Of a stretch of 64,000 nucleotides of DNA, positions 47,786-60,113 are shown piece by piece; the first letter of the stretch is position 1, and every line of letters begins with the position of its first letter. Source of the DNA: Ailanthus altissimus (lineage: Eukaryota > Streptophyta > Magnoliopsida > Sapindales > Simaroubaceae); assembly GCA_946807835.1 (NCBI GenBank), contig OX327696.1, positions 8,134,501-8,198,500 on the forward strand. The letters run 5' to 3'. A program made the translations under genes and the position numbers. Under the pieces are notes generated by a model. It saw only the letters and a program-made list of their open reading frames with translations, did no database searches and had not been told where the DNA came from.

Positions 47786-49090
47786 ACTTTCAAATTTTAT
47801 GTTAAATATATTAAATTTTGTGTTACATATTTTAAGTTTATATTTTATTATTATATAAAGATTCAATATTAAATAAGATATTTCAAAATTTAAAGAGCAT
47901 ATGAATGTAAATTTATAAATTAGTACAATATCAATTCTTAATAATTAAAGAGAAATAAATAATTTTACAATTATAAAGAAATAAATAACCTTTATAATTG
48001 AAAGAAATATCAATTTTTAATAATTGAAAAAAACAAACAACATTCACAATTATAAAAAAAAACAATACAACATCTATAATTAAAGAAAAATAAATGACTC
48101 TCACAAACAATTAAAAAAAATTCGATTTAATTTAAATTGAGTACCTCAATAATTTGGGTTAATACCAACCTCCAAGAAACGAAGGTGATCGGATAAGTTA
48201 TTAAATTTTGACGCGGTGCCGATACGTAGCGGTTGGATTGTTGTATAAATAATATTTAAGTGGGTAGCAGCTGTGGGCACAACTTTTGGTTTAATTTCTA
48301 AATCAATAGCTTTATGTTTTACTTCTCTTTCACGAATTAGATTCTTGGATTCTTTGACATTTTAATAATATCATAGAATTTTGGGATATCATATATTCAA
48401 AGTATAGGTTATTAAATTCCTCCCAAATCTTATTTTACAAAATCATTACTTCAAAATTTTGATTTAAAATGAGACACTAATTAACTAATAATAATACTTA
48501 AGCATTTTTTAGATAAATTCATTCACATAACTTTTTTTTTTAATTATCACTTTTTGTTAAATTTGTACAGCTAAGAAAATTTGATAAATTTTTTTTAAAA
48601 AATTACATGGGATTATAATGTTAATATTACATTAAATTATACAATTAATATTACAATTAGACAATATTATATTATCAATTTTTTTTGAAAATAAGACATA
48701 CAATATTAATGCACATCCTACTCTAATTGTATTATTAAAATTATTAAAAACAACTCGTATAAGAAAAAAATAAGTTTCTTTTTCATAAAAAAATTTTAAA
48801 AAGTAGAAAAGAAAAGTATGCTTTTGTTTAAAAGAAAGATCAAATTGATCTAACCTTCTTTTTCATATATAATTTGATAAAATGTAGAAACAGAGTGTGT
48901 TAATGGATTTTCAAAGAGATTTTCAATAAATCTCAATTTTTTATTAAGAAAAAAATTAAAAATAATAATAAAAAATAAAATAATGCTCACAATCACGATT
49001 ATTGCTGTATTATTTTTAAATTAATTATATATTTTTTAAAAATATTAAAATAATAAATTTAAAATGATTGATAAAATAATCGCAACCGAG
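46051..49090. other. Very AT-rich intergenic DNA
   Basis: No genes. Contains an (AT)16 microsatellite at 47751-47782 and repeated ATAATTAAAGAAAAATAAA-type units near 47930-48120. Confidence 0.55.
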
Positions 49091-49324
49091 GGATATTAAC
49101 ATTGTCACCTCTCAAGATTTATATAAATTATATTTTAATAATAATTTTAATTTTAATTATATTATTATTATTTTATATAATTTAAAGAACGAAAATATTC
49201 TTAAAAGATGAAATTATTTTTATTTTTAAAATTAAATATAGAAAGTACTAATATAATTAAAATCAAAGTTGCCATAAAAATATAATTTATATAAACCTCG
49301 GGGGGGTGACAGTGTTAATAATCC
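49091..49324. mobile_element. MITE-like foldback element, 234 bp
   Basis: Left GGATATTAACATTGTCACC and right (reverse complement) GGATTATTAACACTGTCACC. Both continue into the shared TTTATATAAATTATATTTT and further AT-rich matching, so the whole segment can fold. A target duplication could not be fixed. Confidence 0.6.
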
Positions 49325-49783
49325 TACTAACTAATATCTTTTCAATAAAATCGATTAGTTACGGCTAATAATCAGGCAAAAAAGTTACCAAAAAATTCCT
49401 TAAACAAAATGATTAGATACATGAAACTTCCGTTGATTCGATTGGAAGTCACATCTTTAGAGCAAAGTCTTGACTGATTCTCCACGCAAATATTCATCTT
49501 AAAATTTACCAATGATATTAGAAAGATGAAAAACTTGCAAAACGTGTTAAGATTGTATTGGTTATTGACAAACCGTTGCATTGGGACAGTCGTACCTAAT
49601 CTTTCTCCCAATGCGTGGAATATTCTCCACTTGTCGGCAAGAGGATGAAACTGACACAAGTTGACTGTTTGGTTCACTACACTGACGTGTCACTTGCTCC
49701 ACTTGTCCTTACGCCACGTTTCCAATGCTGCTAGGTGGCTTAAAGTCAAACCAATCGGTCTGGTTCAAATTCTTTATATTTAA

Positions 49784-50840
49784 TTTTTTTTTTAAATAAT
49801 AAAATTTAAGGGATTTTTACTTTTTTAATTTTTTAATTTATTTAATTAAATAAATTACTTTTTAAATAAATATATCATTTCATTGTTTATGCAGTACTTG
49901 TTACAGTATATAATATTTTTTATTATAGTTATTAATTAAATATTTTTTATTTATTAAAATTATATTTATTTTATATTAGTTATTTATTTATTTTAATTAT
50001 ATTACTACAAAATTTACATAAATAATAAAATTATTTAATGTAGTTAAATTAAACTAAATAAATACAATAAATAAAAATAATTTTTATAAATAAATATAAA
50101 CTTAATGGTATTTTTTATTAAAATTATATTTATTAATAATTAAATAAAATAAATAAAATTTAAATAAATATAATTAATTATATATGAATAATAAAAAATT
50201 AAATAAATATAATAGTTACAAAGATCATCTCCGCCAACAAAAGTTATCTTGACTATTGCATATCGGGGTCATATCGACCATTGCATCTCGAGGTCATCTC
50301 ACATGGCTACCATCGCATCTCGGGCTATCTCGACCATTGCATCTCGGGCCCGAGATGCGATGGTTAGATGGCCTTTGTTGATCTCGACCTTTGTGACTAT
50401 TATATTTATTTAATTTTTTATTATTCATACATAATTAATTATATTTATTTTATTTAATTATTAATAATAAATATAATTTTAATAAAAAATACCATTAAGT
50501 TTGTATTTATTTATAAAAATTATTTTTATTTAATATATTTATTTAGTTAAATTTAACTACATTAAATAATTTTATTATTTATGTAAATTTTGTAGTAATA
50601 TGATTAAAATAAACAAACAACTAATATAGAATAATATAATTTTAATAAATAAAAAATATTTAATTTTGATTTAATTAATAACTGTAGTAAAAATACTGTA
50701 CATTTTAGCGGATACTGTACAAACAGTGAAAGGGTATATTTATCCAAAAGTTATTTATTTGGCTAAACAAATTAAAAACTTAAAATGGTGGCTAAAAAAG
50801 TTAAAAACCCTATTAAATTTGTTATTTTTGAAAATTTCCC
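49784..50840. mobile_element. Foldback MULE-like element with arms over 400 bp
   Basis: The left arm (about 49784-50225) and right arm (about 50387-50840) are inverted copies over more than 400 bp, including ATTACTACAAAATTTACATA and AACTTAATGGTATTTTTTAT. The right end (reverse complement) GGGAAATTTTC equals the right end of the large MULE. Flanks are TATATTTAA (49775-49783) and TACATTTAA (50841-50849), one mismatch in nine. The 160-bp centre has repeats of ATCTCGACCATTGCATCTCG and a perfect palindrome CATCTCGGGCCCGAGATG. Confidence 0.75.
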
Positions 50841-50849
50841 TACATTTAA

Positions 50850-52094
50850 TGATTTACCGTAAATACTTTTAAAATATGGTTTAATTTCAATAAAAATTTA
50901 AGAAATTATTAAGAAATAAATAGCAATACCTAATTATTAAAAAATTAACAGTGATATTCAACTCAAATTTAAATTATTATTTTTTAAATTCAAAACTCGA
51001 TTTTAGCTTAGATTTACATTCAGGTCAGACCGAGTCAAATTTAAGTTTACATTTGAGTTGAGCCGGATTCAAATTAAACCTTGTATTTTGTAATAATTTT
51101 TTTATTTTTATTGTTTTGATAAAATTTAAAATTTTAAAGTATTTAATTTATAAAATAATTATTAGATTGTGAAATTCATATTGTATAATTTGTATTTATA
51201 ATTTAATATATATTTTTATTCTTTGTTTCACATTTTTTTAAGTTAAATTTAAATTTTGAGACATTTATTTTATAAAATAATTATTAGTTTCATATATATA
51301 AAAAATTATGAATTAATTAATTTTTTTTTATAAAACAGGAAAAAAAATCCGAATTCCGACTGAATTTTTAATAATCCAAATCCAAATTTTTTTTAAAAAA
51401 AAACTCAATAAAAACTCAAAATTTTAAGAGACTGAATTGTAGATACAGGCCAACTCTACTACTGCTTCACAAATTCATCCATACATAACGCCAACGCAAC
51501 ATCCATTTTATATTGGGAAAAAAGAATTGGTTAAACAATCAGCTAAAAACCAGAGACCGGAGCCAAACTATTAACTACGACGCTCAATAGTGGTTAATTA
51601 AATTTAAACGATGGAAGTAAAGTAAAATTATTTCTTTGGTTCCTTCATTAATAAGTGCTTTCTAAATCAGTTGTTATAGAAACAGCCCGCGAGAAAATTC
51701 AAAGAGATGGGTTACAGTTAGAACATTTAGAACAGTCTAAAAATATAAAAAGAAACTAAGAAAACCCAATTGACAGTAACGAATGGCATAATTTGAGATC
51801 CCAAAAACACAGAAAAAAGTAGCCAAACTTCTTGGAGGTGAAGATCATCAACACTGTAGTATTGCAGATTGAAATTATAAGGTACCCACAACTGTGTCTT
51901 TGTTTTTCGAACCCACTGATTTGTTTATCTAGCACTTGCCAATTGCTGCAGATTGACATAGCACAACTGTGTCTTTGTTTTCCTGCCCATTGATTGCTAT
52001 TTTGCACTTGCCAACTGTCATCAATAATACCCTTTTAGAAAGCGCCATTCTTGTGTTATGCTTTCTGTGTTTGTAAAGAGAGAGTGGGTGAGTG
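50850..52094. other. AT-rich intergenic DNA with a short direct repeat
   Basis: CAACTGTGTCTTTGTTTT recurs at 51889 and 51964 in a unit of about 75 bp, together with GCACTTGCCAA. The minus-strand frames across it repeat a peptide but have no recognised domain. No gene is supported. Confidence 0.45.
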
Positions 52095-54970
52095 AGTGAT
52101 TGATTGATGGTGTAATTAGAATTTAGAATCAATTATTTTTGTTTTCAGTTAGCTTTAAATATGATTAAAAAAAAAGTTAGTTTTAAATCAAATCGATAGT
52201 TTTTTTTACTTTTAATTTCTTCTTCCTCACAAATTAGATTTAAATAGAATTAATAATATGTGTGATATTTTTAAAATTACTTATTTTATTATTTAAAAAA
52301 TATAATTTTTTTTTTTAAAAGAAAGGTAAAGTGTTAAAATCCTAAACGCTCTCAACTCTAAAGACAGCAGCCGCCGCTCTTTCAATATACAGCCGCCGGA
52401 GAAGGAGCCTAGGCCCCCTCTCCGGTGGACACATCCATCATCTAGCCATTGCTTTTCTTGCTTCAGCCTTTCCCTTACCTGTTTTCCTTTCCCCTTTTCT
52501 CTGTTTTTTTCCAGCTCCTCACGTCTGTTCTTGCCCTTCCTGGCTCCTATGACGGTCGGGGCTTTAATGCAGTCCTTTCCTGCTGCAAGGCTGAGTTCGA
52601 CTGACTTGGCTGCTCGACGTCACTTGTGCCTTCCGTCGGTGGCGGACCTAGCCGAGCCTTCATCAACCAGCATGCCTTACTGACGCAACTTCATCGGCGT
52701 TCGCTCATGGGATGTTGTCCGCTGCTAGTTTCCTGGTGGTCCGGCGGTGCTCTCTCTGCTCTGACGCTTTTCATCTCTCCGGTGGGCTCGTTCTCTGGTT
52801 TCAGTTACAGGCTATGTATCTTGATCGCGGCCATCCTCTTCATCGGCGTTCAACACCTCCAACCATTCGCTGCCGAGGCTCCGCGTTGTACGCCATTGTT
52901 CGCGGCCATCCGTGAACCCCTTTGGCCCCACGTCGATTTCTTCGGCCAGTGCTACTCCCTTTTTCGCCGCCGGTTCCTCTCCTGTGACCGCTGACCCCCG
53001 CCGCAGTAGGCACTTGGCTGCCTCCGTCCCAGTGTCCCCGCTCTGCCCATCTCCGATCTGATGCACCGTCATCGACTTGTGGCTGACCATTGATCTATTT
53101 ATGAGAACTAATCATATTTATTGTGTGTCTTCCCTTGTAAAACTGTCGTTTTAGTTGGGATGTTGCAATATGCGGTTTGGTTGTGTTGGGCGGAGGTTAG
53201 CTATTTGGTGGTGTATTTTGTTGTGGCCTTGTCACTAAGACCGATGCCGTCACCTGGTCTGATTTTTCCTTAATGCAGGAATTTGTTGCTGCTTACCTTC
53301 GGCGAAAGATTTTTGTTGGGGCATTCAAAATCTTTTCCATAGTTAAGCTAATTTTAATTTTATGTAATAATAATTCTCCCTTATTTAAGAAATCTGATTT
53401 TCCTTCCTAAGTGATTAGGAGATCTTTATCTCCCTCTTATGTGAATAGGAGGTTTGTCATTCCTTTTTCTTCAAAAGGTTTGTTTTTCTTTCTTTTAAAA
53501 GGTCCTAGTTTGGGTATGGTTGTTACTCTTCTTTACAAGAGTTTGAATTCAGGTGATCTTAAAATGTATCTATTTTATTTTGTTATTTTTTTGATTTGTG
53601 TATCAAAGACATTTGATGTAATATTTTGATGATGTTAATGAAATAAAATGAATTTTTTATTTTAAAAAAAAAAGGTAAAGTGTTAACTGTGAAAGCGACT
53701 TGCAAGTTGTGGACCATTCTTCACGTACAGTTACTTGACTTTTATTATGTTTTGTCGGCAAAGAGCTGATGCAAGCTGACATCACTTTCACTGTTTCAAA
53801 TTCAGTAAATTATATCCTTAAGAGTTGCATTTTAAAAATGTCTAGTCATAATTAAAATGAAAAATATATACTCGTATTATTTTATTTTTAAGAAACTACA
53901 ATAAGATAATAGTTTACATTTAAATTCTGGTTGAGAAATAAAGGCAAATAACAGAGGAGTTCTGTACAAAGGAAGAAGGGAGCAGTTAATGTAATCATAT
54001 TAATAGATAACTTAATTTTTTTTTAATTACATGTTTCAAATTTTTTATTACACATTTTTAATTTTTTGTGTAATAAATAATGTAAAATAAAATTTTAATT
54101 GTGCAATAAAAAACTGGAAATTTGATTTTAGAATAGTACACAATAAAATTAATAGCATATTTACAAATTTCATATAAAAACTTCTTCAATTTGTTTTTGA
54201 TAAATCAATTAGTACTCCTTACAAATTATACTTATTATAAAATAACTTACAAATCAATCCATCATTAGGAGGGAGGTTGACCTGATTTAAATTCAGCACC
54301 TTATTATTAAAAATATTGGTATCAAACCACTGAGCCAATGAAATGATTGGCTAAAAGAGAGATTTATAGTATCTCTAAAGGACTTGAATCTCATTTTGCC
54401 TACAAATTATAATAGATTTAATTCAAAGTCTCTTGCATTCTTGCTTTGCAATTAGCCAAGCATAAAATAAATAAACTAACGCAATTTGAATGCTTCATTG
54501 AAGAGTAATTTTACCATGAACATGGACATAAGTTACAACATCCAATTTGTTTTTTTTTTTTTTACACAATTTGGCTAATTTTTTTTTTTTGTTATATGTT
54601 TCATTTTTTTAAAAAAATTAAAAAAATAAAACATAAAACTTAGGAGATGCAACAACATGAGTAAGAAAATGATAGAATAGATTGGTAGATAAGATAATTC
54701 TTGTGGTTGATAGAGAAAATTATCATGTAAGGCACCTAGTTGCTTTTATCATTAGGTTGTTGCTTGCTTGAAGGATGAAGAGAGTGTAGGTTTCTAGTTG
54801 GCCATAGTTACTTTTTCACATCGCGCATTAGCATCAGCATCATGATTGAGAAGCAAAATGTCATATTTCATTTACATAAGCTAACACAATTTTTCAAAAA
54901 AAAAAAAAAGCTAACACATTTTTGAAATTGTTTTTATATTGTTTGCATCATACAACTTAACCAAATACCA
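52095..54970. repeat. Segmental duplication, copy 1 (interrupted by a retroposon)
   Basis: 52095-52290 and about 53990-54970 match 61775-62860 in order and orientation. Shared blocks include TTGAATGCTTCATTGAAGAG, CTCTTGCATTCTTGCTTTGC and CACATCGCGCATTAGCA. Copy 1 carries the LINE-like insertion at 52338-53670. Confidence 0.8.
52338..53670 (+). mobile_element. LINE-like (non-LTR) retroposon with poly-A tail
   Basis: Flanked by AAAGGTAAAGTGTTAA at 52322-52337 and 53671-53686 (13 bp if the A run is counted as tail) and ending in AATAAAATG...TTTATTTT plus ten or so A residues, the marks of target-primed reverse transcription. The first 750 bp are GC-rich with C-rich 5' sequence, unlike the surroundings. 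Frames such as MTVGALMQSFPAARLSS are short and end in stops. No endonuclease or RT domain is visible, so it is a non-autonomous or internally deleted LINE, or a retroposed transcript. Confidence 0.75.
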
Positions 54971-55637
54971 CCATAAAAAAAATAACAATCAAGCTCAAGT
55001 GGCCGTAGGGAGGCTTAAAATGCCATCTAAGTTTGCTTTCCCCCCTCCCCCCCTCCCATTAGATCTAAGCTAAGCTTTGGCTGTTGGTGAGGAATGTTAG
55101 CTTAGGAAGCAATGTTGTTTGCCGGGTGATGGATGGCAACAGTGATAGGTTCTAAAATTTCACTAGAGAAAAATATAGGCGACAACATCTAACAGAGATA
55201 CAATGAAGGGCAGCAGAGGCATGGCTAAGGTTGACATAGTATGGTAGAGGCCATCAAGGACTCAATAGAGCTTGGTTGATCTCAGTGATGACGGATGGCT
55301 TGGTTGGATGCTTGGGTCGACTAGCTTATCGAACAAACAGAATGAAAAAAATAAAATAAAAATAGAAGAGGTGAGTGTCTACTAAAGAGGGAGCTGAAGG
55401 CCTTTCTCCAATGAAGATAAGGGTATTACAACAACGTCGAACTATGATTCATTTTTTTAGTTGTGAGCATTCCTTTTTAAAAGAGAGAAAAAAACGTTTT
55501 CTTGGTCAAAAGGGTAATTATTTCTCTTTTGTTTGCTTTTGCTTGTTTTCTAATTTAATTGCTTTCTATTTTTCTCACTTTCGTTTTCATTATTATTATT
55601 ATTTGTTTGCATAATCAATCATTATTAAAGTTGATAT
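54971..55637. other. Spacer before the plus-strand copia element
   Basis: No gene recognised. A C-rich tract at 55041-55057; the rest is unremarkable. Confidence 0.45.
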
Positions 55638-55642
55638 CAAAA

Positions 55643-56002
55643 TGATGGTGTTGATATCAAAATGATGGTGCCAGCTCCAAATTTATAATTTATAATTGTG
55701 GACAGTCTTATCAACTCTCTCTATATAGAGGGTGAGTTTAGCAATTTTAAAAGATATACAATTTTGAGAGATTTTAGAAATTTGAGAGAATTGAGTATAT
55801 TGGAGTTTTGAGTTGTAAGGCTAAAATACTACAATACTTGTATTCTCTATTTCTAATAATAAGAAATTCTTCTGTCTTCGCCCGTAAACGTAGGCTAAAA
55901 GCGGAACCACGTAAATTCTTGTGTTTGTCTTATTTTTATTTTTATTATTTTTCTCAATTTCATTTTAGTTGTGACCCTGCATCACCCCTCAATTTCCTAA
56001 CA
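55643..56002 (+). repeat. 5' LTR of the plus-strand copia element
   Basis: About 340-360 bp, TG...CA. Shares GATATACAATTTTGAGAGAT, AATACTTGTATTCTCTATTT and GAACCACGTAAATTCTTGTG with the 3' LTR. It lacks the segment GGCTGTCCACTTGCTC present in the 3' LTR. Confidence 0.88.
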
Positions 56003-56004
56003 AG

Positions 56005-56022
56005 TGGTATCAGAGCTTCTGG
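56005..56022 (+). other. Primer-binding site (initiator tRNA-Met)
   Basis: TGGTATCAGAGCTTCTGG starts two bases after the 5' LTR, the standard copia site. Confidence 0.9.
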
Positions 56023-56131
56023 TTGAAGGAGATCACTATTTACGTATACGGTCACTGTTCATACGTATGGATACTATTTACATGAAATAGTGAGAGTCGA
56101 TCCTAGCATAAAGCAGTTTGTGGTGAAAGCA

Positions 56132-59100
56132 ATGACGGCAAAATACGAAGTTGAGAAGTTCAATGGAGGTAATTTTACATTGTAGAAAATGAAAATAAAT
56201 GCAATTTTAAGGAAAAACAAGTGCTTAGAAGCAATTGATGAAATGTCCACTGGTATCACTGATGATATCAAGTGGAATGAGATTGACAGTAATACAGTTG
56301 CTGATCTGCATCTAGCACTTGCTGATAACGTGCTATCTAGTGTGGCGAAAAAGAAGACAGCAAAAGAGATCTGGGATACTCTCATAAAACTATATGAGGC
56401 CAAATCTTTGCACAACAAGATCTTCTTAAAAAGGAGATTGTATACTTTTCGAATTGCAGAATCCACTTTAGTGACAGAGCACATCAACACGTTAAATACT
56501 CTATTTTTTCAACTCACTTCTTTGGGGCATACAATAGAGGTAGGTGAACGTGCGAAGATTTTACTTCAAAGCCTACCAGATTCGTATGATCAACTCATCA
56601 TCAACTTGACGAATAATATCTTAATGGACTTCTTAGTCTTCAATGATGTTACAGCTGCTGTACTAGGAGAAGAATGAAGACCAAAAAATAAAGAAGACAA
56701 ACAGGAATGCTCGCAGCAAGCAGAAGTTTTGACAATGATGAGAGGTAGATCAACAGAACGTGGCCCCAGTGGGAGTCAAAATCATGGTAGACCAAAATCC
56801 AGAAGTAAGAAGAATGTCAAGTGCTACCATTGTGGCAAGAAAGGCCATCTGAAGAAGGATTGCTGGGGATTGAAGAAAAGTGCAGAGGCAGCAACAATTG
56901 TTGAAAGCAGAAAACGGTTCTCTAATGTATGGCTCGTGGATTCTGGAGCTACATGGCACATGACCTCTAAGAGAGAATGGTTCCATCAATATGAACCTAC
57001 TTCTGGAGGATCTGTATATATGGGGAACGATCATGCTTTGGAAATCGCTGGAATAGGATCCATCAAGATGAAGATGTACGATGGTACTGTTCGTATTATC
57101 CATGAGGTGCGACATGTGAAAGGCCTCAAGAAGAATCTTTTGTCATTGGGACAATTAGATAACACTGGGTGTAAGACCCAAATTGAAAATGGGATAATAA
57201 AAATTCTCAAAGGCACGCTTGTAGTAATGAAGGCAGAAAAGGTTGCTGCAAATTTGTATATGCTTAATAGAGAAACACTACAGGAAGAAGATGCATCTGT
57301 TGTATCAACTAGTTCAGCAGAAGAGTCGACGATAATGTGGCATCGCAAACTGGGCCATATGTCAGAACGAAGTTTGAAGATTCTCTCTGATCAAAATTTA
57401 CTTCCTAGGCTCAAATCGGTTCATTTACTTTTCTGTGAGCACTGTGTCACAAGTAAGCAGCACAGATTAAAGTTTAGCACATCCAGTTCTAGAAGTAAAG
57501 AAATTCTAGAATTGATCCACTCTGATGTTTGGCAAGCACCGATGATGTCTCCACTCTGATGTTTGGCAAGCACCGATGATGTCCTTAGGGGGAGCGAGAT
57601 ATTTTGTATCATTTATAGATGATTACTCTAAGAGATGTTGGGTGTATCCAATCAAGAAAAAGTCATATGTGTTTGAAGCTTTCAAAATATTCAGAGCGCG
57701 TGTAGAACTTGAATCAGAAAATAAGATTAAGTGTTTAAGGATAAATAAGGAAGGAGAATATATTGGTGAGGATTTTATTGCATTCTGTCAACAAGAAGGC
57801 ATCAAGCGGCAATTCAGCACAGTTTACACACCTCAGTAGAATGGAGTAGCAGAGCGGATGAACAGAACCTTGTTGGAGAGAACAGAAGCTATGTTGAGAA
57901 CTGCAGGTTTAGCCAAGGCATTTTGGGCTAAAGCAGTCAAAATCGCATGTTATATGGTAAATCGGTCACCATCAACAACAATCGAGTTGAAGATGCCGAT
58001 GGAGATGTGGACTAGGAAACCAGTTGAGTATTCTCACCTTTATACATTTGGAAGTCCTGTGTACGTGATGTATAATTCCCAAGAAACAGCGAAGCTAGAT
58101 CCAAAATCCAGAAAATACCTTTTCTTAGGATATTCTGATGGAGTCAAGGAGTATCGCCTGTGGGATCCCACTACCCACAAGGTCGTCATTAGCAGAGATG
58201 TGATATTTGCAGAAGCTAAACTGCAAAGGAATGATAAAGATGATAGCACAGTGAAGGAAAATCTAAAGACTACAACGGTACAAATGGAAAATAATCAAGT
58301 ACAAGAAGATTCAGATTCTTCTGAAGCAGCACCAGAGCATGAAGAACAAGAACCAGTAGAGTCTGAGGCTACAGATGATCGTCAATCAACTCGTGAGAGA
58401 CGACCACCATCATGGCACTCAGAGTATGTCATGGAGGCTCATGTTGCATACTGCCTTCTAACAGAGGATTGAGAGCCAACAACTTTCCAGGAGGCTTCTA
58501 AAAGTCAAGATGTTTCTCTATGGATGACAGCAATGCAAGAAGAGATTGAAGCCTTGCATAAGAACAAAACATGGGAGCTGGTTGCACTACCACGTGAAAG
58601 AAAAGCCATTGGAAACAAATGAGTTTACAAGATCAAACGGGATGGCAATGACCAAGTGGAGCGATATCGTGCGAGATTGGTGGTGAAAGGCTATGCTCAG
58701 AAAGAAGGTATTGACTTTAATGAGATATTTTTTCCTGTGGTTCGACTTACGACAGTCAGAATAGTCCTGGCAATGTATGCTACATTTGACTTACATCTAG
58801 AGCAGTTAGATGTGAAGACAACTTTTCTTCATGGAGAACTTGAAGAAGAAATTTATATGCTCCAACCAGAAGGCTTTAAAGAAGAAGGAAAAGAGAACTT
58901 GCTTTGCAGGTTGAACAAATCTCTGTACGGTCTCAAACAGGCGCCGAGGTGTTGGTACAAGAGATTTGATTCCTATATCATCAGCCTTGGATACGACAGA
59001 TTTAGTTCAAACCATTGTACATACTACAAAAGGTTTGAAGATGATAATGATTTCATTATTTTGCTGTTGTACGTGGATGACATGTTGGTGGTAGGCCCCA

Positions 59101-60034
59101 ACAAAGATCGAGTCCAAGAATTGAAGGCACAGTTGGCTAGGGAATTTGATATGAAGGACTTGGGACTAGCAAACAAGATTCTAGGGATGCAAATTCACCG
59201 AGACAGAAATAACAAGAAGATTTGGCTTTCTCAAAAGAACTACTTAAAGAAAATCTTGTGGCGCTTCAACACGCAAGATTGTAAGTCAATTAGTACCCCA
59301 CTCCCTGTTAATTTCAAGTTATCCTCTAAGATGTGTCCTAGCAAAGAAACAGAGAGGAAGGAGATGTCTCGAATACCGTATGCATCAGTAGTGAGAAGTT
59401 TAATGTTCGCTATGATTTGTACCAGACCAGACATTGCACAAGCAGTGGAAGCAGTTAGTAGATACATGGCGAATCCTGGTAGAGAGCATTGGGGTTGTGT
59501 CAGGAGGATCCTTAGATACATTAAGGGTACCTCAGATGTTGCTTTATGTTACGGAGGATCAGATTTTATTGTTCAGGGCTATGTGGATTCAGATTTTGCA
59601 GGAGACCTTGATAAAAGAAAATCCACTACTGGCTATGTCTTTAAACTTGTAGGAGGAGCTGTAAGCTGGGTTTCGAAACTGCAAACTATTGTGGCATTAT
59701 CTATTACGGAAGTAGAATACATGGCAGCTACACAAGCTTGCAAGGAAGCAATTTGGATACAAAGATTACTGGAGGAGCTCGGGCACAAGCAAGAGAAAGT
59801 TGAATTATTTTGTGACAGTCAGAGTGCCTTGCACATTGCAAGGAATCCAGCTTTTCATTCAAGAACGAAGCACATAGGTGTTTAATATCACTTTATTCGT
59901 GAAGTGGTAGAAGATGGAAGTGTGGATATGAAAAAAAATCATACAGATAATAACCTAGCAGATGTGTTGACAAAGCCCATCAATACCAACAAGTTTGTAT
60001 GGTGTAGATCCTTGCATAGCCTAATAGACACGTA
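56132..60034 (+). pseudogene. copia gag-pol polyprotein remnant
   Basis: Gag starts MTAKYEVEKFNGGN at 56132. A TAG near 56183 stands where tryptophan is expected, and TGA near 56675 ends the gag body. Then come the CCHC knuckle CYHCGKKGHLKKDC (near 56822), protease WLVDSGATWHMT, pre-integrase MWHRKLGHMSERS with CEHCVTSKQ, integrase GGARYFVSFIDDYSKR to TPQ, a stop at 57837, and NGVAERMNRTLLERTEAM. RT has ARLVVKGYAQKEGIDF, LDVKTTFLHGEL, SLYGLKQAPRCWY and YVDDML. RNase H has GYVDSDFAGDLDKRKS, FCDSQSALHIA and LADVLTKPI. A tandem repeat of about 28 bp near 57529-57585 (GTTTGGCAAGCACCGATGAT) shifts the integrase frame. At least six disabling lesions. Confidence 0.92.
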
Positions 60035-60113
60035 GACAACATATCTTTGGCGAAGAAGAAAGAATGGTGTGAAGACTTGATTGATTTTTAATCAAATCTC
60101 CAAGTGGGAGAAT

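Noticed and set aside
49372..49677. 101-codon minus-strand frame
   Set aside because: No motif or splice context, and it lies between two foldback elements in AT-rich DNA.
52626..52994. 122-codon plus-strand frame in the LINE-like element
   Set aside because: GC-rich sequence gives overlapping long frames on both strands (also 52812-53090 minus). No domain recognised, so not called as a gene.
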